DNA of 51,164 bases from an uncultured Eubacterium sp. (GCA_947384955.1 CANDJC010000017.1:1-51164); one strand, 5' to 3'. Shown: positions 15,325 to 25,053, numbered from the stretch's first letter. Program-made: numbers and translations. Notes: generated from the letters alone by a model not told the origin.

Positions 15325-16610
15325 TGAGGGATTTTTTTACAGAAGAAACGGCGCATATCCGCGAAATCATAAGCCGCGATCCGTCATATTCTGCATTATC
15401 GGATGATGAGCTGAGAGAAAGAATTGAACAGGCTATGCTTGTAAGGATTCGTCAGGCAGAACAGAAGGAAGCAGAAACGGCTGCTTATTATTCTTCGCTG
15501 TCTTTCCGCACAAGGAAGAGTCTGAGCAGTACGGTTTTTGAGTCTATCCGCGGTCTTGGGATACTGGGCAAAATTATTTCGGATAAATCGATTACGGAAA
15601 TAATGATAAACGGTTATGATACGATTTTTGTTGAGCGCGGAGGCAGATTAGAGCGCATACCGGATAAGTTTGAAAATAAAGAGGCATTCCGCAATATTAT
15701 CACGAAGTTTGTACAGGATATGGGCAGGTCTGTCAACGAGAGCAATCCGATTGTAGATACGCGTCTGGAAGACGGCTCCCGTGTAAATGTTGTGCTCGAC
15801 CCGGTTGCTTTAAACGGGCCGATTGTAACAATCCGGCGGTTCCCGGAAGAAGGGATGACGATTGAGAAATTAATACAGTACGGCTCTGTCACGCCGCAGG
15901 CGGCTTCGTTTTTGGAAAAGCTGATTAAAGCGAAATATAATATTTTTATTTCCGGCGGTACCGGTTCTGGAAAAACGACATTTCTGAATGCGCTTTCGAA
16001 CTTTATTCCGCAGACGGAACGGGTAATTACAATCGAAGATTCCGCGGAGCTTCAGATACGCCATATTCCAAACCTTGTGCGGCTGGAAACCAGGAATGCG
16101 AATTCCGCGGGTGCGGGAGCCATTACGATACGGGATTTGATTAAATCCTCGCTGCGTATGCGCCCGGAGCGGATTGTTGTCGGGGAGGTCCGCGGCGAGG
16201 AAGCGTTAGACATGCTGCAGGCTATGAATACCGGGCATGACGGTTCGCTTTCGACCGGGCACGCTAATTCCACGCGCGATATGCTAAGCCGTCTGGAAAC
16301 AATGGTATTAAGCGGTTCTCCCGGACTCCCATTAGAAGCGATACGCCAGCAGATTGCATCGGCAGTGGACATTATTATTCATCTGGCAAGGATGCGTGAC
16401 GGTACCAGAAAAACAGCAGAAATTGCGGAAGTGGCAGGAATGAAGCATGGAGAGGTTATATTAAATACGCTTTTTATATTTAAGGAAGATGAGAAAACGA
16501 CGGTGCAGAAAGTATCCGGCTCGCTGCAGCGGACAGAGAATCCAATGCTTCATCCAGATAAGTTTATAAACAGCGGAATTTATGATTATCTGGAAAAAGA
16601 AGAAAAATAG
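15324..16610 (+). CDS. tadA: TadA/CpaF secretion ATPase of the Tad pilus
   Basis: TadA is the hexameric ATPase that drives assembly, and possibly retraction, of Flp pili at the inner face of the membrane. The 428-residue product has the GspE/CpaF-type N-domain (ITEIMINGYDTIFVERGGRL near residue 90) and the Walker A ISGGTGSGKTTFLNA (G211 to T218). ITIEDSAELQ carries the Asp box acidic residues, RPERIVVGEVRGEEALDMLQ the Walker B, and NTGHDGSLSTGHANS the His box. All key residues are intact. It overlaps tadZ by one base and is followed after 49 bases by tadB. Confidence 0.96.
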   Translation: MRDFFTEETAHIREIISRDPSYSALSDDELRERIEQAMLVRIRQAEQKEAETAAYYSSLSFRTRKSLSSTVFESIRGLGILGKIISDKSITEIMINGYDTIFVERGGRLERIPDKFENKEAFRNIITKFVQDMGRSVNESNPIVDTRLEDGSRVNVVLDPVALNGPIVTIRRFPEEGMTIEKLIQYGSVTPQAASFLEKLIKAKYNIFISGGTGSGKTTFLNALSNFIPQTERVITIEDSAELQIRHIPNLVRLETRNANSAGAGAITIRDLIKSSLRMRPERIVVGEVRGEEALDMLQAMNTGHDGSLSTGHANSTRDMLSRLETMVLSGSPGLPLEAIRQQIASAVDIIIHLARMRDGTRKTAEIAEVAGMKHGEVILNTLFIFKEDEKTTVQKVSGSLQRTENPMLHPDKFINSGIYDYLEKEEK

Positions 16611-16659
16611 AAAGACAAAATAAAAAGAAGAAGCGAATGGAAGGAAAGGAGAACGCGTC

Positions 16660-17418
16660 ATGCAGATAACTATGCCGGATTATACAAAGTGCAGTATGAA
16701 ACCGGGCGCACATCTTGCAGTGTATCTGCTCAGCTCGCTGCTTGCCGGTACTGTGGTATTTCTTTTTTACCATCTGGTTCCGGTATCGGTTCTGCTGGGG
16801 CTTTTTTTAGGATTTTTTCTGGAAAAAATGTATGCAGATGCATCTGTAAAGAAACGCCAGAAAAATCTGAGGCTGCAGTTTCGGGATTTTATGGAGTCGA
16901 TGAGTGTTGCGGTAAGGGCTGGAAACGTGGAATATCAGGCCGTGAAATCGGCGCTTTTGGATTTAAAAGTATCTTATAAAAGGGATGCGGATATCGTAAA
17001 AGAAACAGAGCATATTCTTCAGGGCTATGAAAAAGGCGGTATCGAATTAAAGGTGCTGTTTGAGGATTTTGCGCAGCGCAGCGGGCTTGAGGACATTGAA
17101 AATTTTGCGGCAATTTATACTGTAATCGGAGGAAAGAGCGACCGTTTCGGGGATATTCTTTCGCAGACGCAGGAGATTATCGGCGATAAAATCGAGATTG
17201 AACAGGAGATTGAGACGGTTATCACTTCTGCGAAGTCCGAGACGTATATGATGCTTGTTATGCCGATTGTAATTGTAATTGCGATGTCGGCTATGGGCGG
17301 AGGGCTTTTGGATGCTCTGTTTACGACGGTGACCGGACATCTGGCGGCGACGATTGCGCTTGTGATATTTGCAGTGTCCTTTTTTATGGCAGTAAAGTGC
17401 AGCGATATTGAGGTTTGA
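16660..17418 (+). CDS. tadB: TadB-like inner-membrane platform protein
   Basis: TadB and TadC form the membrane platform that TadA acts on. The 252-residue product has two hydrophobic segments near the N-terminus (about residues 20-55, with LLSSLLAGTVVFLFYHLV and VSVLLGLFLGFFLE). A cytoplasmic helical T2SSF domain carries FRDFMESMSVAVRAGNVEYQ and ENFAAIYTVIGGKSDRFGDI. Two C-terminal membrane segments follow (MMLVMPIVIVIAMSA and LAATIALVIFAVSFFMAV). It lies between tadA and tadC. GGAAAGGAG precedes the ATG. Confidence 0.88.
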   Translation: MQITMPDYTKCSMKPGAHLAVYLLSSLLAGTVVFLFYHLVPVSVLLGLFLGFFLEKMYADASVKKRQKNLRLQFRDFMESMSVAVRAGNVEYQAVKSALLDLKVSYKRDADIVKETEHILQGYEKGGIELKVLFEDFAQRSGLEDIENFAAIYTVIGGKSDRFGDILSQTQEIIGDKIEIEQEIETVITSAKSETYMMLVMPIVIVIAMSAMGGGLLDALFTTVTGHLAATIALVIFAVSFFMAVKCSDIEV

Positions 17419-17501
17419 AGAAAAAGGGAAGCCGGCAGAATGCATGCTCAGATAAGATAAAGATGCGGCGGTATTGAGGCTTGGAGAAGGAGGGGAAGGC
17501 T

Positions 17502-18551
17502 ATGATTGTTTGTATGGCAGCCGGAACGGTTTTATTTCTGATTTTTGCGGGACTGATTCTGACGGCGGACAGCAGAACGTTCCGGGCAATGCTGCAGTGT
17601 TTAAAGGAACAGGAGCTGGAAAAGGCTGTAAATGCTCAGATACAGCTGCGGCAGACTGCGCTGGATATGAAAAAGAAGAATGATTTTAAAAATAAAAAGC
17701 AGATTCGAAAGGCGAAGGCGGTAAAGAAATCCATGGATGCGGCGAAAAAGCAGGCGCAGGCATATCAGAACGGAAAAATAAATCCGCTGGATATGATTCC
17801 GCTGGCCGGTTACCGTCTGATACAGCTGCTGAAATGGGATTATTCGAGTACGATGATTAAGGAGCTGAATAAAAAATGTATCCAGTTCAAAGAAAAAAAG
17901 GAAGCTATGAACTATACCTATTACCTTCTGGCTTCGCTGTTTGGATATATGCAGCTGGCTTTCTGCGCGTTTTTTGTGCTTCTAGGGACAGGGCTTGCAT
18001 TTGAACTGAAAAGCAGGTCTGTTCTGATGGCGGCAGCCGGATTTGTCATTTTTGCTTTATTAGGCTATGTGCCGTATGACAATGTAAATGCTGTTGTAAA
18101 GAAGAGGGAGCGGGAAATCGAGCGGCAGTTTCCGCAGGCGGTATCTAAAATGTCACTGCTGACAGTTGCCGGGCTGGAAGTAAATCAGGCGTGGAGGCTG
18201 GCCTGCCAGGGCGGAAAAGGGACGCTGTATGAAGAGATGGTCCGCGTTCTTGTCGATTTTGACAATAATGTGCCGCCTGCAGCGGCATACACAAAATTTA
18301 TTACACGATGTAATAATAAATATACGACGAAACTGGCAACGGCGATATTGCAGAACCTTTCCAAGGGAAATGCAGAGATTGTAAAGCTGTTTCGGGAGTT
18401 AAATGATGAAAGCTGGATGGAGCATAAGCACAGTGCGAGGCGTATGGGCGAGCAGATTCAGTCTAAGCTTTTGGTGCCGACGCTGCTGATGTTTTTAGGA
18501 ATCATCATTCTGGTTATTGTACCGGTCATGAGTGGCTTCAATATTATGTAG
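17502..18551 (+). CDS. tadC: TadC-like inner-membrane platform protein
   Basis: This is the second platform subunit, 349 residues long. It opens with a membrane segment (MIVCMAAGTVLFLIFAGLIL), followed by a basic, coiled stretch. Further membrane segments lie near residues 150-190 and at the C-terminus (LLVPTLLMFLGIIILVIVPV). The T2SSF-type core has EREIERQFPQAVSKMSLLTV and GLEVNQAWRLACQGG. The ATG at 17502 follows AAGGAGGGG. A TTG at 17481 would place that site inside the gene. The FQTKL-like segment SWMEHKHSARRMGEQIQSKL is typical of TadC ends. It lies 83 bases after tadB and 41 before the pilin. Confidence 0.86.
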   Translation: MIVCMAAGTVLFLIFAGLILTADSRTFRAMLQCLKEQELEKAVNAQIQLRQTALDMKKKNDFKNKKQIRKAKAVKKSMDAAKKQAQAYQNGKINPLDMIPLAGYRLIQLLKWDYSSTMIKELNKKCIQFKEKKEAMNYTYYLLASLFGYMQLAFCAFFVLLGTGLAFELKSRSVLMAAAGFVIFALLGYVPYDNVNAVVKKREREIERQFPQAVSKMSLLTVAGLEVNQAWRLACQGGKGTLYEEMVRVLVDFDNNVPPAAAYTKFITRCNNKYTTKLATAILQNLSKGNAEIVKLFRELNDESWMEHKHSARRMGEQIQSKLLVPTLLMFLGIIILVIVPVMSGFNIM

Positions 18552-18592
18552 GCTGGTGAATAATAAATTACATTATAAAAGGAGGAAAAGGC

Positions 18593-18817
18593 ATGTTTGA
18601 TTTTTTAGACCGCATGTATTTTAATATCAGATTTAAGACGGAGTCGTTTCTCAATGGCTTAAAAGAAGATGAGTCTGGTGTATCCGCATTTGTTGCAACG
18701 ATTCTTCTGATTCTGGTTGTCGTGATTTTATGTGCGATATTCTGGGAAAATATTTCGAAGTGGTTTAATGATACCTGGAAGGCAATTACTGGGGAAGCAG
18801 ATAAAATTAAGCGTTAG
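18593..18817 (+). CDS. Flp1-like major pilin candidate
   Basis: The 74-residue protein has a charged leader of about 28 residues ending KEDESG, then a single long hydrophobic helix (VSAFVATILLILVVVILCAI) and a short polar tail. This is the build of Firmicutes Flp1-like (PF16982) class III prepilins. The prepilin peptidase TadV would be expected to cut after Gly at the ESG-V junction. Unlike classical Flp pilins, position +5 of the predicted mature protein is Val rather than Glu. AAAGGAGG sits nine bases before the ATG. Its position between tadC and tadE, where flp genes often lie in Clostridia, supports the call. Confidence 0.82.
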   Translation: MFDFLDRMYFNIRFKTESFLNGLKEDESGVSAFVATILLILVVVILCAIFWENISKWFNDTWKAITGEADKIKR

Positions 18818-18922
18818 CAGCCCGGAGCTGATGAAGAAAACGGCAAAAGCAAAACGGGACGCCTGAGTTTTGAAGCATGTTTAGGAGCAGGGAAAGCAGA
18901 TATAGAAGACAGGAGGCATCTT

Positions 18923-19582
18923 ATGAAAAAATTATGGAAATGTGAAGACGGTCTGGCAGTTGTCGAAGCCACCATACTGCTTCCGGTCTGTATGCTGATG
19001 ATAATTGCATTATATTATGCCTCCATTTTCTTATGCCAGAGAGCGAATCTGCAGGCAAATCTGAATATTGCGCTTACTTATTATAAAAATGCCGAGTCCG
19101 ATACGTTTGTACAGGCAAAGGAACAGATGCAGTTTCAAAACACGGACAGTACCATCGGTGCTGTGGGAAGCAGCTACGGGGAGACTTCAAAGCTGTTTCC
19201 ATACCGGTTTTTTGGCATGCAGTTTCGCAGCGCCAGCTTTGAATCGCTGTTTCGAAGCATCTGCGGGAATATGTTTTTTGATACCGGAGAGAATGTCAGG
19301 CTGTCTGTAAAATCAGAAAATTTTGTCATATATAAAAAAATCACCGCATCCGCTGCGCAGACGGTAAGGCCTGCAGTCAGCCTGGCTGTGATTGGCATGC
19401 CGGAGGAAATGGAGATAACGGCATCGGGGGAAGCGGTTGTGACAGACGCAGACGAATTTATCAGGAATACGGATTTTGCAGCAGATTTAATCAGCAATAC
19501 CGCGCTGGGAGCCAAAATCGGGGATATCGCGGATTCTGTCTGCGGATTCTATAATAAATTCAAGGAAAAGTTTGGCATATGA
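18923..19582 (+). CDS. tadE: TadE-like pseudopilin
   Basis: The 219-residue protein starts MKKLWKCEDG, followed by LAVVEATILLPVCMLMIIAL. That is a class III leader ending in Gly, with Glu at +5 and one membrane helix, as in TadE-type pseudopilins processed by TadV. The rest is extracytoplasmic, with no other membrane segment. AGGAGG lies six bases before the ATG. It sits between the pilin and the DUF5702 gene. Confidence 0.85.
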   Translation: MKKLWKCEDGLAVVEATILLPVCMLMIIALYYASIFLCQRANLQANLNIALTYYKNAESDTFVQAKEQMQFQNTDSTIGAVGSSYGETSKLFPYRFFGMQFRSASFESLFRSICGNMFFDTGENVRLSVKSENFVIYKKITASAAQTVRPAVSLAVIGMPEEMEITASGEAVVTDADEFIRNTDFAADLISNTALGAKIGDIADSVCGFYNKFKEKFGI

Positions 19583-19618
19583 AGTAAAATTAGGATATAA
19601 ATTAAATTAAGATATAAA

Positions 19619-19687
19619 TGTAACAGTTCGGACAGGACTGTGCATGGATTTTCCATATAATAGTCAGGGTGTCTGAACGGCTGTATA
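19619..19687 (+). repeat. Intergenic hairpin with TGTAACAGTTC start
   Basis: TTCGGACA (19627-19634) pairs with TGTCTGAA (19670-19677), GACT with AGTC, and ATGGA with TCCAT around a TTT loop. The outer ACAG pairs with CTGT. A shorter hairpin of the same opening sequence occurs at 31091-31120. TATAAT at 19656-19661 inside it might also serve as a -10 box for the next gene. Confidence 0.6.
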
Positions 19688-19713
19688 TCAACAGGCAGAA
19701 AAGAGGATACAGG

Positions 19714-22113
19714 ATGAACATGTTCTTCAGGCAGACAAAAGGCTCCATTACAGTTTTGGTAACGCTGCTTCTTGTGCCGACGATATTTTTTACAGGATTT
19801 ATGACAGACCTTGCCAGAATCAAATGTTACAGCAGCCAGGCGGTAATGGCGGCGGATAATTATGGCGAAACGGTTTTGTCGCAGTACGATAACCTGTTAA
19901 AAGAACTGTACGGCCTGTTTGCGGTCACACAGGATGAAGAAGCAAAAAAAGCAGTAGAAGATTTAAAAAAATACATGGAATACTCGTTTCGCCCCGACGG
20001 AGACGGAAAGGCGAAAGGAAGCGGCTTTATGCCGTACCGGTCTGCGGAAATCGAGCTGAGTTTTGAAGCGGCAAAAGGGGCTGTGCTTTCAAATGAGGAT
20101 GTGTTTGCCACGCAGATTGGAGATTTTATGAAATTCCGCATTGCCCAGCAGATGATGGGAGAAGACAGCCCGGTGCTGGATGCCATAGATGAGATTGGGA
20201 ATGTGAAGGAAAGTGCAAAAGCCGCTCAGACGAAAATGGAACTGGATGAAAAGGCGTCCGATGCTTTAAAAATGATGAAGCCTTTTTATGAAGAAGCGGA
20301 TGAAATACAGAAATATCCGCAGTATATCGAGGGTATCAATGCCGCTATATCAAACGCGAAAAAAACAATACAGGATGTGGCGGCCAGCGAGGGTTATCAG
20401 AAATATAAAGCTTATGTAGAAAATGCGGATGCGATTGCAGCGGTGCTTGAGCTTCCGCAGGAGAGCCGGACGGAATCAGATCTGGCATATCTTGAGATAT
20501 TAACAGCATATCAGGAAGATGAATCCGCACACGAAGAAAATCTGCGCCAGGCGATGAGCGATGCGATTGATGCCATTGGGACCGCAGCGCAGGGCGGCGT
20601 GATTCATTTTCGTAATTTTGAAAAAAAGGCTCAGAATCTTTACGCGGATGCGAATCTGCTGGCGGATAAGCTGGCTGATATTACAGATATCCGGGCGGAA
20701 TTAGCTCAGCAGCTGAATGCCGAAGGAGTTTCTGAGGATTACCGCAATAAAATGAAAGAAGAAATCAGCATGCTGGACGAGCTGTCTGGCGGAGGCAGAT
20801 TTTGCGGAGACCATTATGTGGAAATGGCGGCTGATATCCGCGGCAATATCGAGGTAAACCGAAGCTTTGAGAGCCAGACGCAGTCTGCGTCTCTTGCGTT
20901 AGAGTCTGTCATGGAAAGCCTTCTGGCTGTAGAAGAACCGACGGAAGATTTCCCGGAAAATCTGAACCAGAGCAGGTGGTTTGATTTCGAGGAGCATCCG
21001 GTTTATGAAGGGATTTATCAGAGCCTGAAAAAATGCTTCGAATCCGAAAATGAGGAAGCCGTAACGAGAGCGAAAAATAAAAAAAAGGAAGCGCAGAACC
21101 TTTCAGACCAGTTTCATAAACAGATGAAAGGGGATGAGGAGACAGCAGCACGCGATATACCGCAGGGCTTTTTACTGAATCAGACGAAAACAGGAAAGAT
21201 ACAGAATTTTAAAGTATCTAAAATATTTGATACGGTCAGTGCATATTTCAGCAAGGGAAGCCTGGGAGCCGCGGGCAGTGAGCTGCTTCATACGTTTTAT
21301 ATGATTCAGTATGACATGGGGATGTTCACAAGCAGGGTAACGAATGTAAAAAAAGATGCACAGGGGAAGGCCGAAGGTCAGGAAGCAAGCCTTACCGGGG
21401 TGCCGTTTGCGAAGAATGTCAATTACTTATACCAGGCGGAGCTGGAATATCTCGTCAGCGGCCATTACAGCTCGAAGGATAATCTGACGGAGACGAGAAA
21501 TCAGATTGTAATGTTTCGGTTTTTGATGAATTTTTTAAGCACGTATATGACGGATGAAATCAATCAGGCCATAAAGGCGGTTTCCAAAGCGGCTTCTGCT
21601 GTGAATCCGGTACTCGGGATGACCGTCAGCGGTGCGCTGCGTCTGGGCGTGGCGGGGCTTGAGAGCGGAGCGGACTGGGCACAGTTAAAAGAAGGGGAAA
21701 AAGTCACTGTCTTAAAAAAGGAACTGAACCAGTTTTCCTGCGCGGATATCGGAGGACTGCTCGGCATAGAGGTTACATCAAAAAAAACGGACAGCTTCGG
21801 GCTGGATTATAAGCAGTATCTGCAGATTATGATGCTGATGATGACCAGTCCCGGGGAAATTGCAGCGCGTACGGCAAATCTGGTGACCTTGAATGTCAAT
21901 GAGGTCATGCAGCACTCGCCCGATACGCTGTCCGAGCTTTTGTTTCAGCTGGATAAAGCAGTTACGGCAGTGGATGTGACCTGTTCGGTGCATCTTAATT
22001 TTGCCGTTATGCCGGACGGATTTGCGAAAAAAACTGCAGAGCCGGGTACATACGGGGAGCTTGTGGAATTTGAGAAAAACCATTACAGGTATACCGTTAC
22101 AAGAGGGTACTGA
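19714..22113 (+). CDS. DUF5702 protein, large TadG-like pilus-locus component
   Basis: The 799-residue product begins MNMFFRQTKGSITVLVTLLL, a leader with Gly followed by a single membrane helix, as in TadE/TadG-type proteins, but without Glu at +5. The long extracytoplasmic part is helix-rich (repeated EEA/KKA segments between residues 100 and 480) and resembles DUF5702 proteins. These occur in Clostridia Tad loci and are thought to be minor pilus or assembly components. I chose the ATG at 19714, preceded by AGAGGATACAGG, over an in-frame upstream start at 19669 inside the hairpin repeat. The next gene starts 14 bases after the stop. Confidence 0.82.
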   Translation: MNMFFRQTKGSITVLVTLLLVPTIFFTGFMTDLARIKCYSSQAVMAADNYGETVLSQYDNLLKELYGLFAVTQDEEAKKAVEDLKKYMEYSFRPDGDGKAKGSGFMPYRSAEIELSFEAAKGAVLSNEDVFATQIGDFMKFRIAQQMMGEDSPVLDAIDEIGNVKESAKAAQTKMELDEKASDALKMMKPFYEEADEIQKYPQYIEGINAAISNAKKTIQDVAASEGYQKYKAYVENADAIAAVLELPQESRTESDLAYLEILTAYQEDESAHEENLRQAMSDAIDAIGTAAQGGVIHFRNFEKKAQNLYADANLLADKLADITDIRAELAQQLNAEGVSEDYRNKMKEEISMLDELSGGGRFCGDHYVEMAADIRGNIEVNRSFESQTQSASLALESVMESLLAVEEPTEDFPENLNQSRWFDFEEHPVYEGIYQSLKKCFESENEEAVTRAKNKKKEAQNLSDQFHKQMKGDEETAARDIPQGFLLNQTKTGKIQNFKVSKIFDTVSAYFSKGSLGAAGSELLHTFYMIQYDMGMFTSRVTNVKKDAQGKAEGQEASLTGVPFAKNVNYLYQAELEYLVSGHYSSKDNLTETRNQIVMFRFLMNFLSTYMTDEINQAIKAVSKAASAVNPVLGMTVSGALRLGVAGLESGADWAQLKEGEKVTVLKKELNQFSCADIGGLLGIEVTSKKTDSFGLDYKQYLQIMMLMMTSPGEIAARTANLVTLNVNEVMQHSPDTLSELLFQLDKAVTAVDVTCSVHLNFAVMPDGFAKKTAEPGTYGELVEFEKNHYRYTVTRGY

Positions 22114-22127
22114 CAGGGAGGAGATTT

Positions 22128-22934
22128 ATGGAGGCACAAAAGAATAACGAATCGGGAATGATGGCAGTAGAAGCGGTGCTTTCCTTTATGGTGTTTCTTA
22201 TGGCAGTGCTTTCGATTATTTCCCTGATTAATGTGTTTATGGTTCATAATAAAGTACAGGCTGCGATAAACAGCGCCGCGCATGAGCTGGCCAGCTATAC
22301 CTATCTGTATGAAGCCACAGGGCTTCACAGTGCGGCGCAGACAGTACATGCGGACGGGGCGCCTTATGTCACCGGGCTTCAGGAAAAGATAACGAATCTT
22401 ACCGATACCTTCAATAAAATGCAGAAGGTTTATACCAGTATCCAGGGCTCCCAGCCGGGTGAAATCGGAAATTCCATCCAGGAGCTGCAGACGGCTGCGG
22501 ATATCACAAAAGGAGATCTGAAACATGTGATGGAAAATCCCAAAGACGTCCTGGCAGGCGCGATTTATATGGGCGCGGAATATGCGGCACAAAAGCTGTC
22601 GGGTGCGGCTGTGGCAGGCGCCGTAAAGGGCTTGTCCCAAAAATATCTGGTGCAGTACGGCGCCGGAGGGAGTATCGCAAAGGATGCAGATGCTTTTTTA
22701 ACAGGCTATGGCATCAAAGACGGCTATGCGGGGCTTGATTTTTCCGGTTCCAGCTTTCTGCAGGACGACAGGGGGAAGATGATTGACGTTATGGTTTCTT
22801 ATGATATGGAAATCAGTTTTTTAAAGATTCTGAAAAAAGACCCGTCCGTGCGTGTAATTCAGCGGACGACAGCGGCAGCATGGCTGGACGGGGACGGAAA
22901 AAAGCTGTCGGATTATGGAATAAAACGAAAATAA
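22128..22934 (+). CDS. Second TadE/TadG-like pseudopilin
   Basis: The 268-residue product has a short polar leader ending KNNESG. The mature-type start MMAVEAVLSFMVFLMAVLSI follows, with Glu at +5 and one membrane helix, the class III pseudopilin arrangement. The extracytoplasmic remainder is about 225 residues. It ends in a beta-rich segment, MIDVMVSYDMEISFLKILKK, like the tail of other Tad-locus pseudopilins. GGGAGGAG lies six bases before the ATG. It is tightly packed between DUF5702 and tadV. Confidence 0.8.
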   Translation: MEAQKNNESGMMAVEAVLSFMVFLMAVLSIISLINVFMVHNKVQAAINSAAHELASYTYLYEATGLHSAAQTVHADGAPYVTGLQEKITNLTDTFNKMQKVYTSIQGSQPGEIGNSIQELQTAADITKGDLKHVMENPKDVLAGAIYMGAEYAAQKLSGAAVAGAVKGLSQKYLVQYGAGGSIAKDADAFLTGYGIKDGYAGLDFSGSSFLQDDRGKMIDVMVSYDMEISFLKILKKDPSVRVIQRTTAAAWLDGDGKKLSDYGIKRK

Positions 22935-22962
22935 GCAGATTTGAAATAAGCAGGAGAGCAGA

Positions 22963-23616
22963 ATGAGGATTTTATCAGGGGGAATGGGAGCGGTTCTGGA
23001 ACTATTGTGTTATGCAGGAGCCCTTGTGATACTGGAACGAAAGATGCAGCTTCCGATACACGCGCACGGCGGGAAAATCCCGGATAAAGGAATTATGGCA
23101 GCCGGTTTTCTGCTGGCTGTTACGGCATTTGCATACAGTGTCTGCAGGGCGCAGGAAGCAGCATCCGTGCTGTATTTTATGACAATGGTTCTGCTGTGGG
23201 CGATGGCTGTCTTAAGCATTACAGATGCGAAAATGCAGCGTATTCCGAACCGGATGCTGCTGTTTTTGCTGGCTGTATGGGCGGTGTTTTTAAGTATACA
23301 GGTGATTTTGGAGCCTTCGCGCGGGACGGCGCTTTTCGCACTTTCTGCTGCGGGAGGACTGACGGGAGGGCTGGCGTTTTTATTGTGCTATCTGATTTCG
23401 AAAGGACAGCTGGGCGCCGGAGATGTCAAGCTGTCGGCTGTGATGGGGCTGTATCTGACGGGGCAGAGAATTATTGGAGCCGTATTTTACGGCGTTTTGC
23501 TCTGCTGCATTTATTCGCTCATTTTATTGTGCCGCAAAAAAATCGGGCTTAAGGACGGCGTGCCCCTGGTGCCGTTTTTATATGCCGGCGTGTGTATAAC
23601 ACTGCTGGCGGTGTAG
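22963..23616 (+). CDS. tadV: TadV-type prepilin peptidase (A24 family)
   Basis: TadV cuts the leader from Flp pilins and TadE-type pseudopilins. The 217-residue membrane protein carries both A24 catalytic aspartates: D88 in SITDAKMQRIPN and D154 in the GxGD motif GAGDVKLS. About six membrane helices are visible. As usual for TadV/CpaA it lacks the N-terminal four-cysteine domain. A free-standing protein with just that domain is encoded on the other strand at 27341-27814. It follows the pseudopilin genes by 28 bases. Confidence 0.92.
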   Translation: MRILSGGMGAVLELLCYAGALVILERKMQLPIHAHGGKIPDKGIMAAGFLLAVTAFAYSVCRAQEAASVLYFMTMVLLWAMAVLSITDAKMQRIPNRMLLFLLAVWAVFLSIQVILEPSRGTALFALSAAGGLTGGLAFLLCYLISKGQLGAGDVKLSAVMGLYLTGQRIIGAVFYGVLLCCIYSLILLCRKKIGLKDGVPLVPFLYAGVCITLLAV

Positions 23617-23704
23617 CAGCAGGAGTGTGAGAATTCAGACAGGCCTGTGCAGAGCCCGCCGCACTGGGTATTTGCTGTACAGGCCGTACGAAAGTGGTAA
23701 TGGT

Positions 23705-25048
23705 ATGAATAGGAAAAAAGGAATGCTGGTATTGTGTATGGCTGTTTTGCTGGCAGCCAGCTGGATGTTTGTGTTAAAAAAGGCATCCGGGACGGAGGAA
23801 AGGAAAAAGCAGGAAGCGCTTGTAAAAGATGCGGACCGGTTTTTTGAGCAAAAACTGTACGTAAGGGCAATTCCGCTGTATGAAGAGTCGCTTGCTTATC
23901 AAATCCGGCCGGAAGAGGAGTCCGAAAAACAAAGCCGTGCCGCAGTCGAGCAAAAGCTGCTGGGAGCATATCTGAATTATGGAGATATGGAGTCTTATAG
24001 CGCGCTTGTCAAAAGCAGGATAAAAAACGGCACGGCACAGGAGGAAGAATGCCTGACTGCCGCGGATTATTATCTGGACAGCCGGAATAGTAAAGATGCG
24101 ATGGAGCTTTTAAAAGATGCAGTACGAAAGCTCCATTCACAGGCGCTTGCGGACTGCTATGAAAAGAACCGGTATGAATACCAGATACGGGTGACACCGT
24201 GGATAGAAATTACACCGACGGCTTCCAATGAACGGATGCCGGCCTTTGATGGAAAAAACTGGTATTTTGTAAACGATTCCGGGCAGATTCTGCTGGAAGG
24301 CGGGTATGAGGCGGCTCTTCCTTTTGACAGTGAAGGCTATGCCGTTGTGCGCACGGACGGCGGATATGTGACAGTTTTGGAAAACGGAGACTGGTATGGC
24401 AGGGCCGAAGAAGGAATTACGGATGTGTATGCGCTCAGCTGCGGAAGGATTCTGGCACAAAAAGACGGCGCTTACAGTTATTATGACTATGATTTTATGC
24501 CCCTTGCCGAAAGCCTTCAGTATGAAGCCATAACGGCAAATGCATGCGGAGCGGCTGCTGTGAAACAAGGCGGCAGGTGGGGGATTATTACGGATGAAGG
24601 AGAAACAGCCGCTGATTTTATCTTTGAGGATATTGCGGTGAATTCCCTTGGCAGCGCGTTTGCGGGCGGTGCGGCAATGGTAAAAGCAGATGGGAAGTGG
24701 TTTCTGGCGGATACGCAGGGAAACCGGATTTCTGAAAACAGCTTTGCGGATGCGAGGGCACCGGAATCAGAAAATGGTTATATCGCAGTTGCGGATGAAT
24801 CCGGCAGATGGGGCTTTATAGACCGGACAGGCAGCCTGGTGATTCCGTGCCGGTATGAGGATGCCCGTTCCTTTTCCTGCCACCTGGCGCCGGTCTGTTT
24901 CAGGGACAGATGGGGATACCTAAGTGAAAACGGAGAGCTGGTCATTGACGAGCCGTTTGAGGATGCGCAGCCGTTTCATAACGGAAGGGCACAGGCTCTG
25001 CTTGCAGGCTATGAGACAGTTTTGGAATTATCCTATTTTGAGGAGTAA
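23705..25048 (+). CDS. Membrane-anchored WG-repeat protein
   Basis: The 447-residue product begins with a signal anchor (MLVLCMAVLLAASWMFVL). A helical TPR-like segment follows (about residues 35-150, FEQKLYVRAIPLYEESLAYQ). From about residue 190 it has repeated WG units: GRWGIITDEG, GKWFLADTQG, GRWGFIDRTGSLVIPCRYED and DRWGYLSENGELVIDEPFED. WG repeats form beta-propeller-like binding surfaces, and here they would lie outside the membrane. The start at 23705 is preferred because it places the hydrophobic anchor at the N-terminus, though its ribosome site is weak. It ends five bases before the FHA gene. Confidence 0.78.
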   Translation: MNRKKGMLVLCMAVLLAASWMFVLKKASGTEERKKQEALVKDADRFFEQKLYVRAIPLYEESLAYQIRPEEESEKQSRAAVEQKLLGAYLNYGDMESYSALVKSRIKNGTAQEEECLTAADYYLDSRNSKDAMELLKDAVRKLHSQALADCYEKNRYEYQIRVTPWIEITPTASNERMPAFDGKNWYFVNDSGQILLEGGYEAALPFDSEGYAVVRTDGGYVTVLENGDWYGRAEEGITDVYALSCGRILAQKDGAYSYYDYDFMPLAESLQYEAITANACGAAAVKQGGRWGIITDEGETAADFIFEDIAVNSLGSAFAGGAAMVKADGKWFLADTQGNRISENSFADARAPESENGYIAVADESGRWGFIDRTGSLVIPCRYEDARSFSCHLAPVCFRDRWGYLSENGELVIDEPFEDAQPFHNGRAQALLAGYETVLELSYFEE

Positions 25049-25053
25049 GAACG

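Noticed and set aside
23196-23552. 118-residue frame inside tadV
   Set aside because: It is out of frame with a well-supported peptidase gene and has no recognisable motif.
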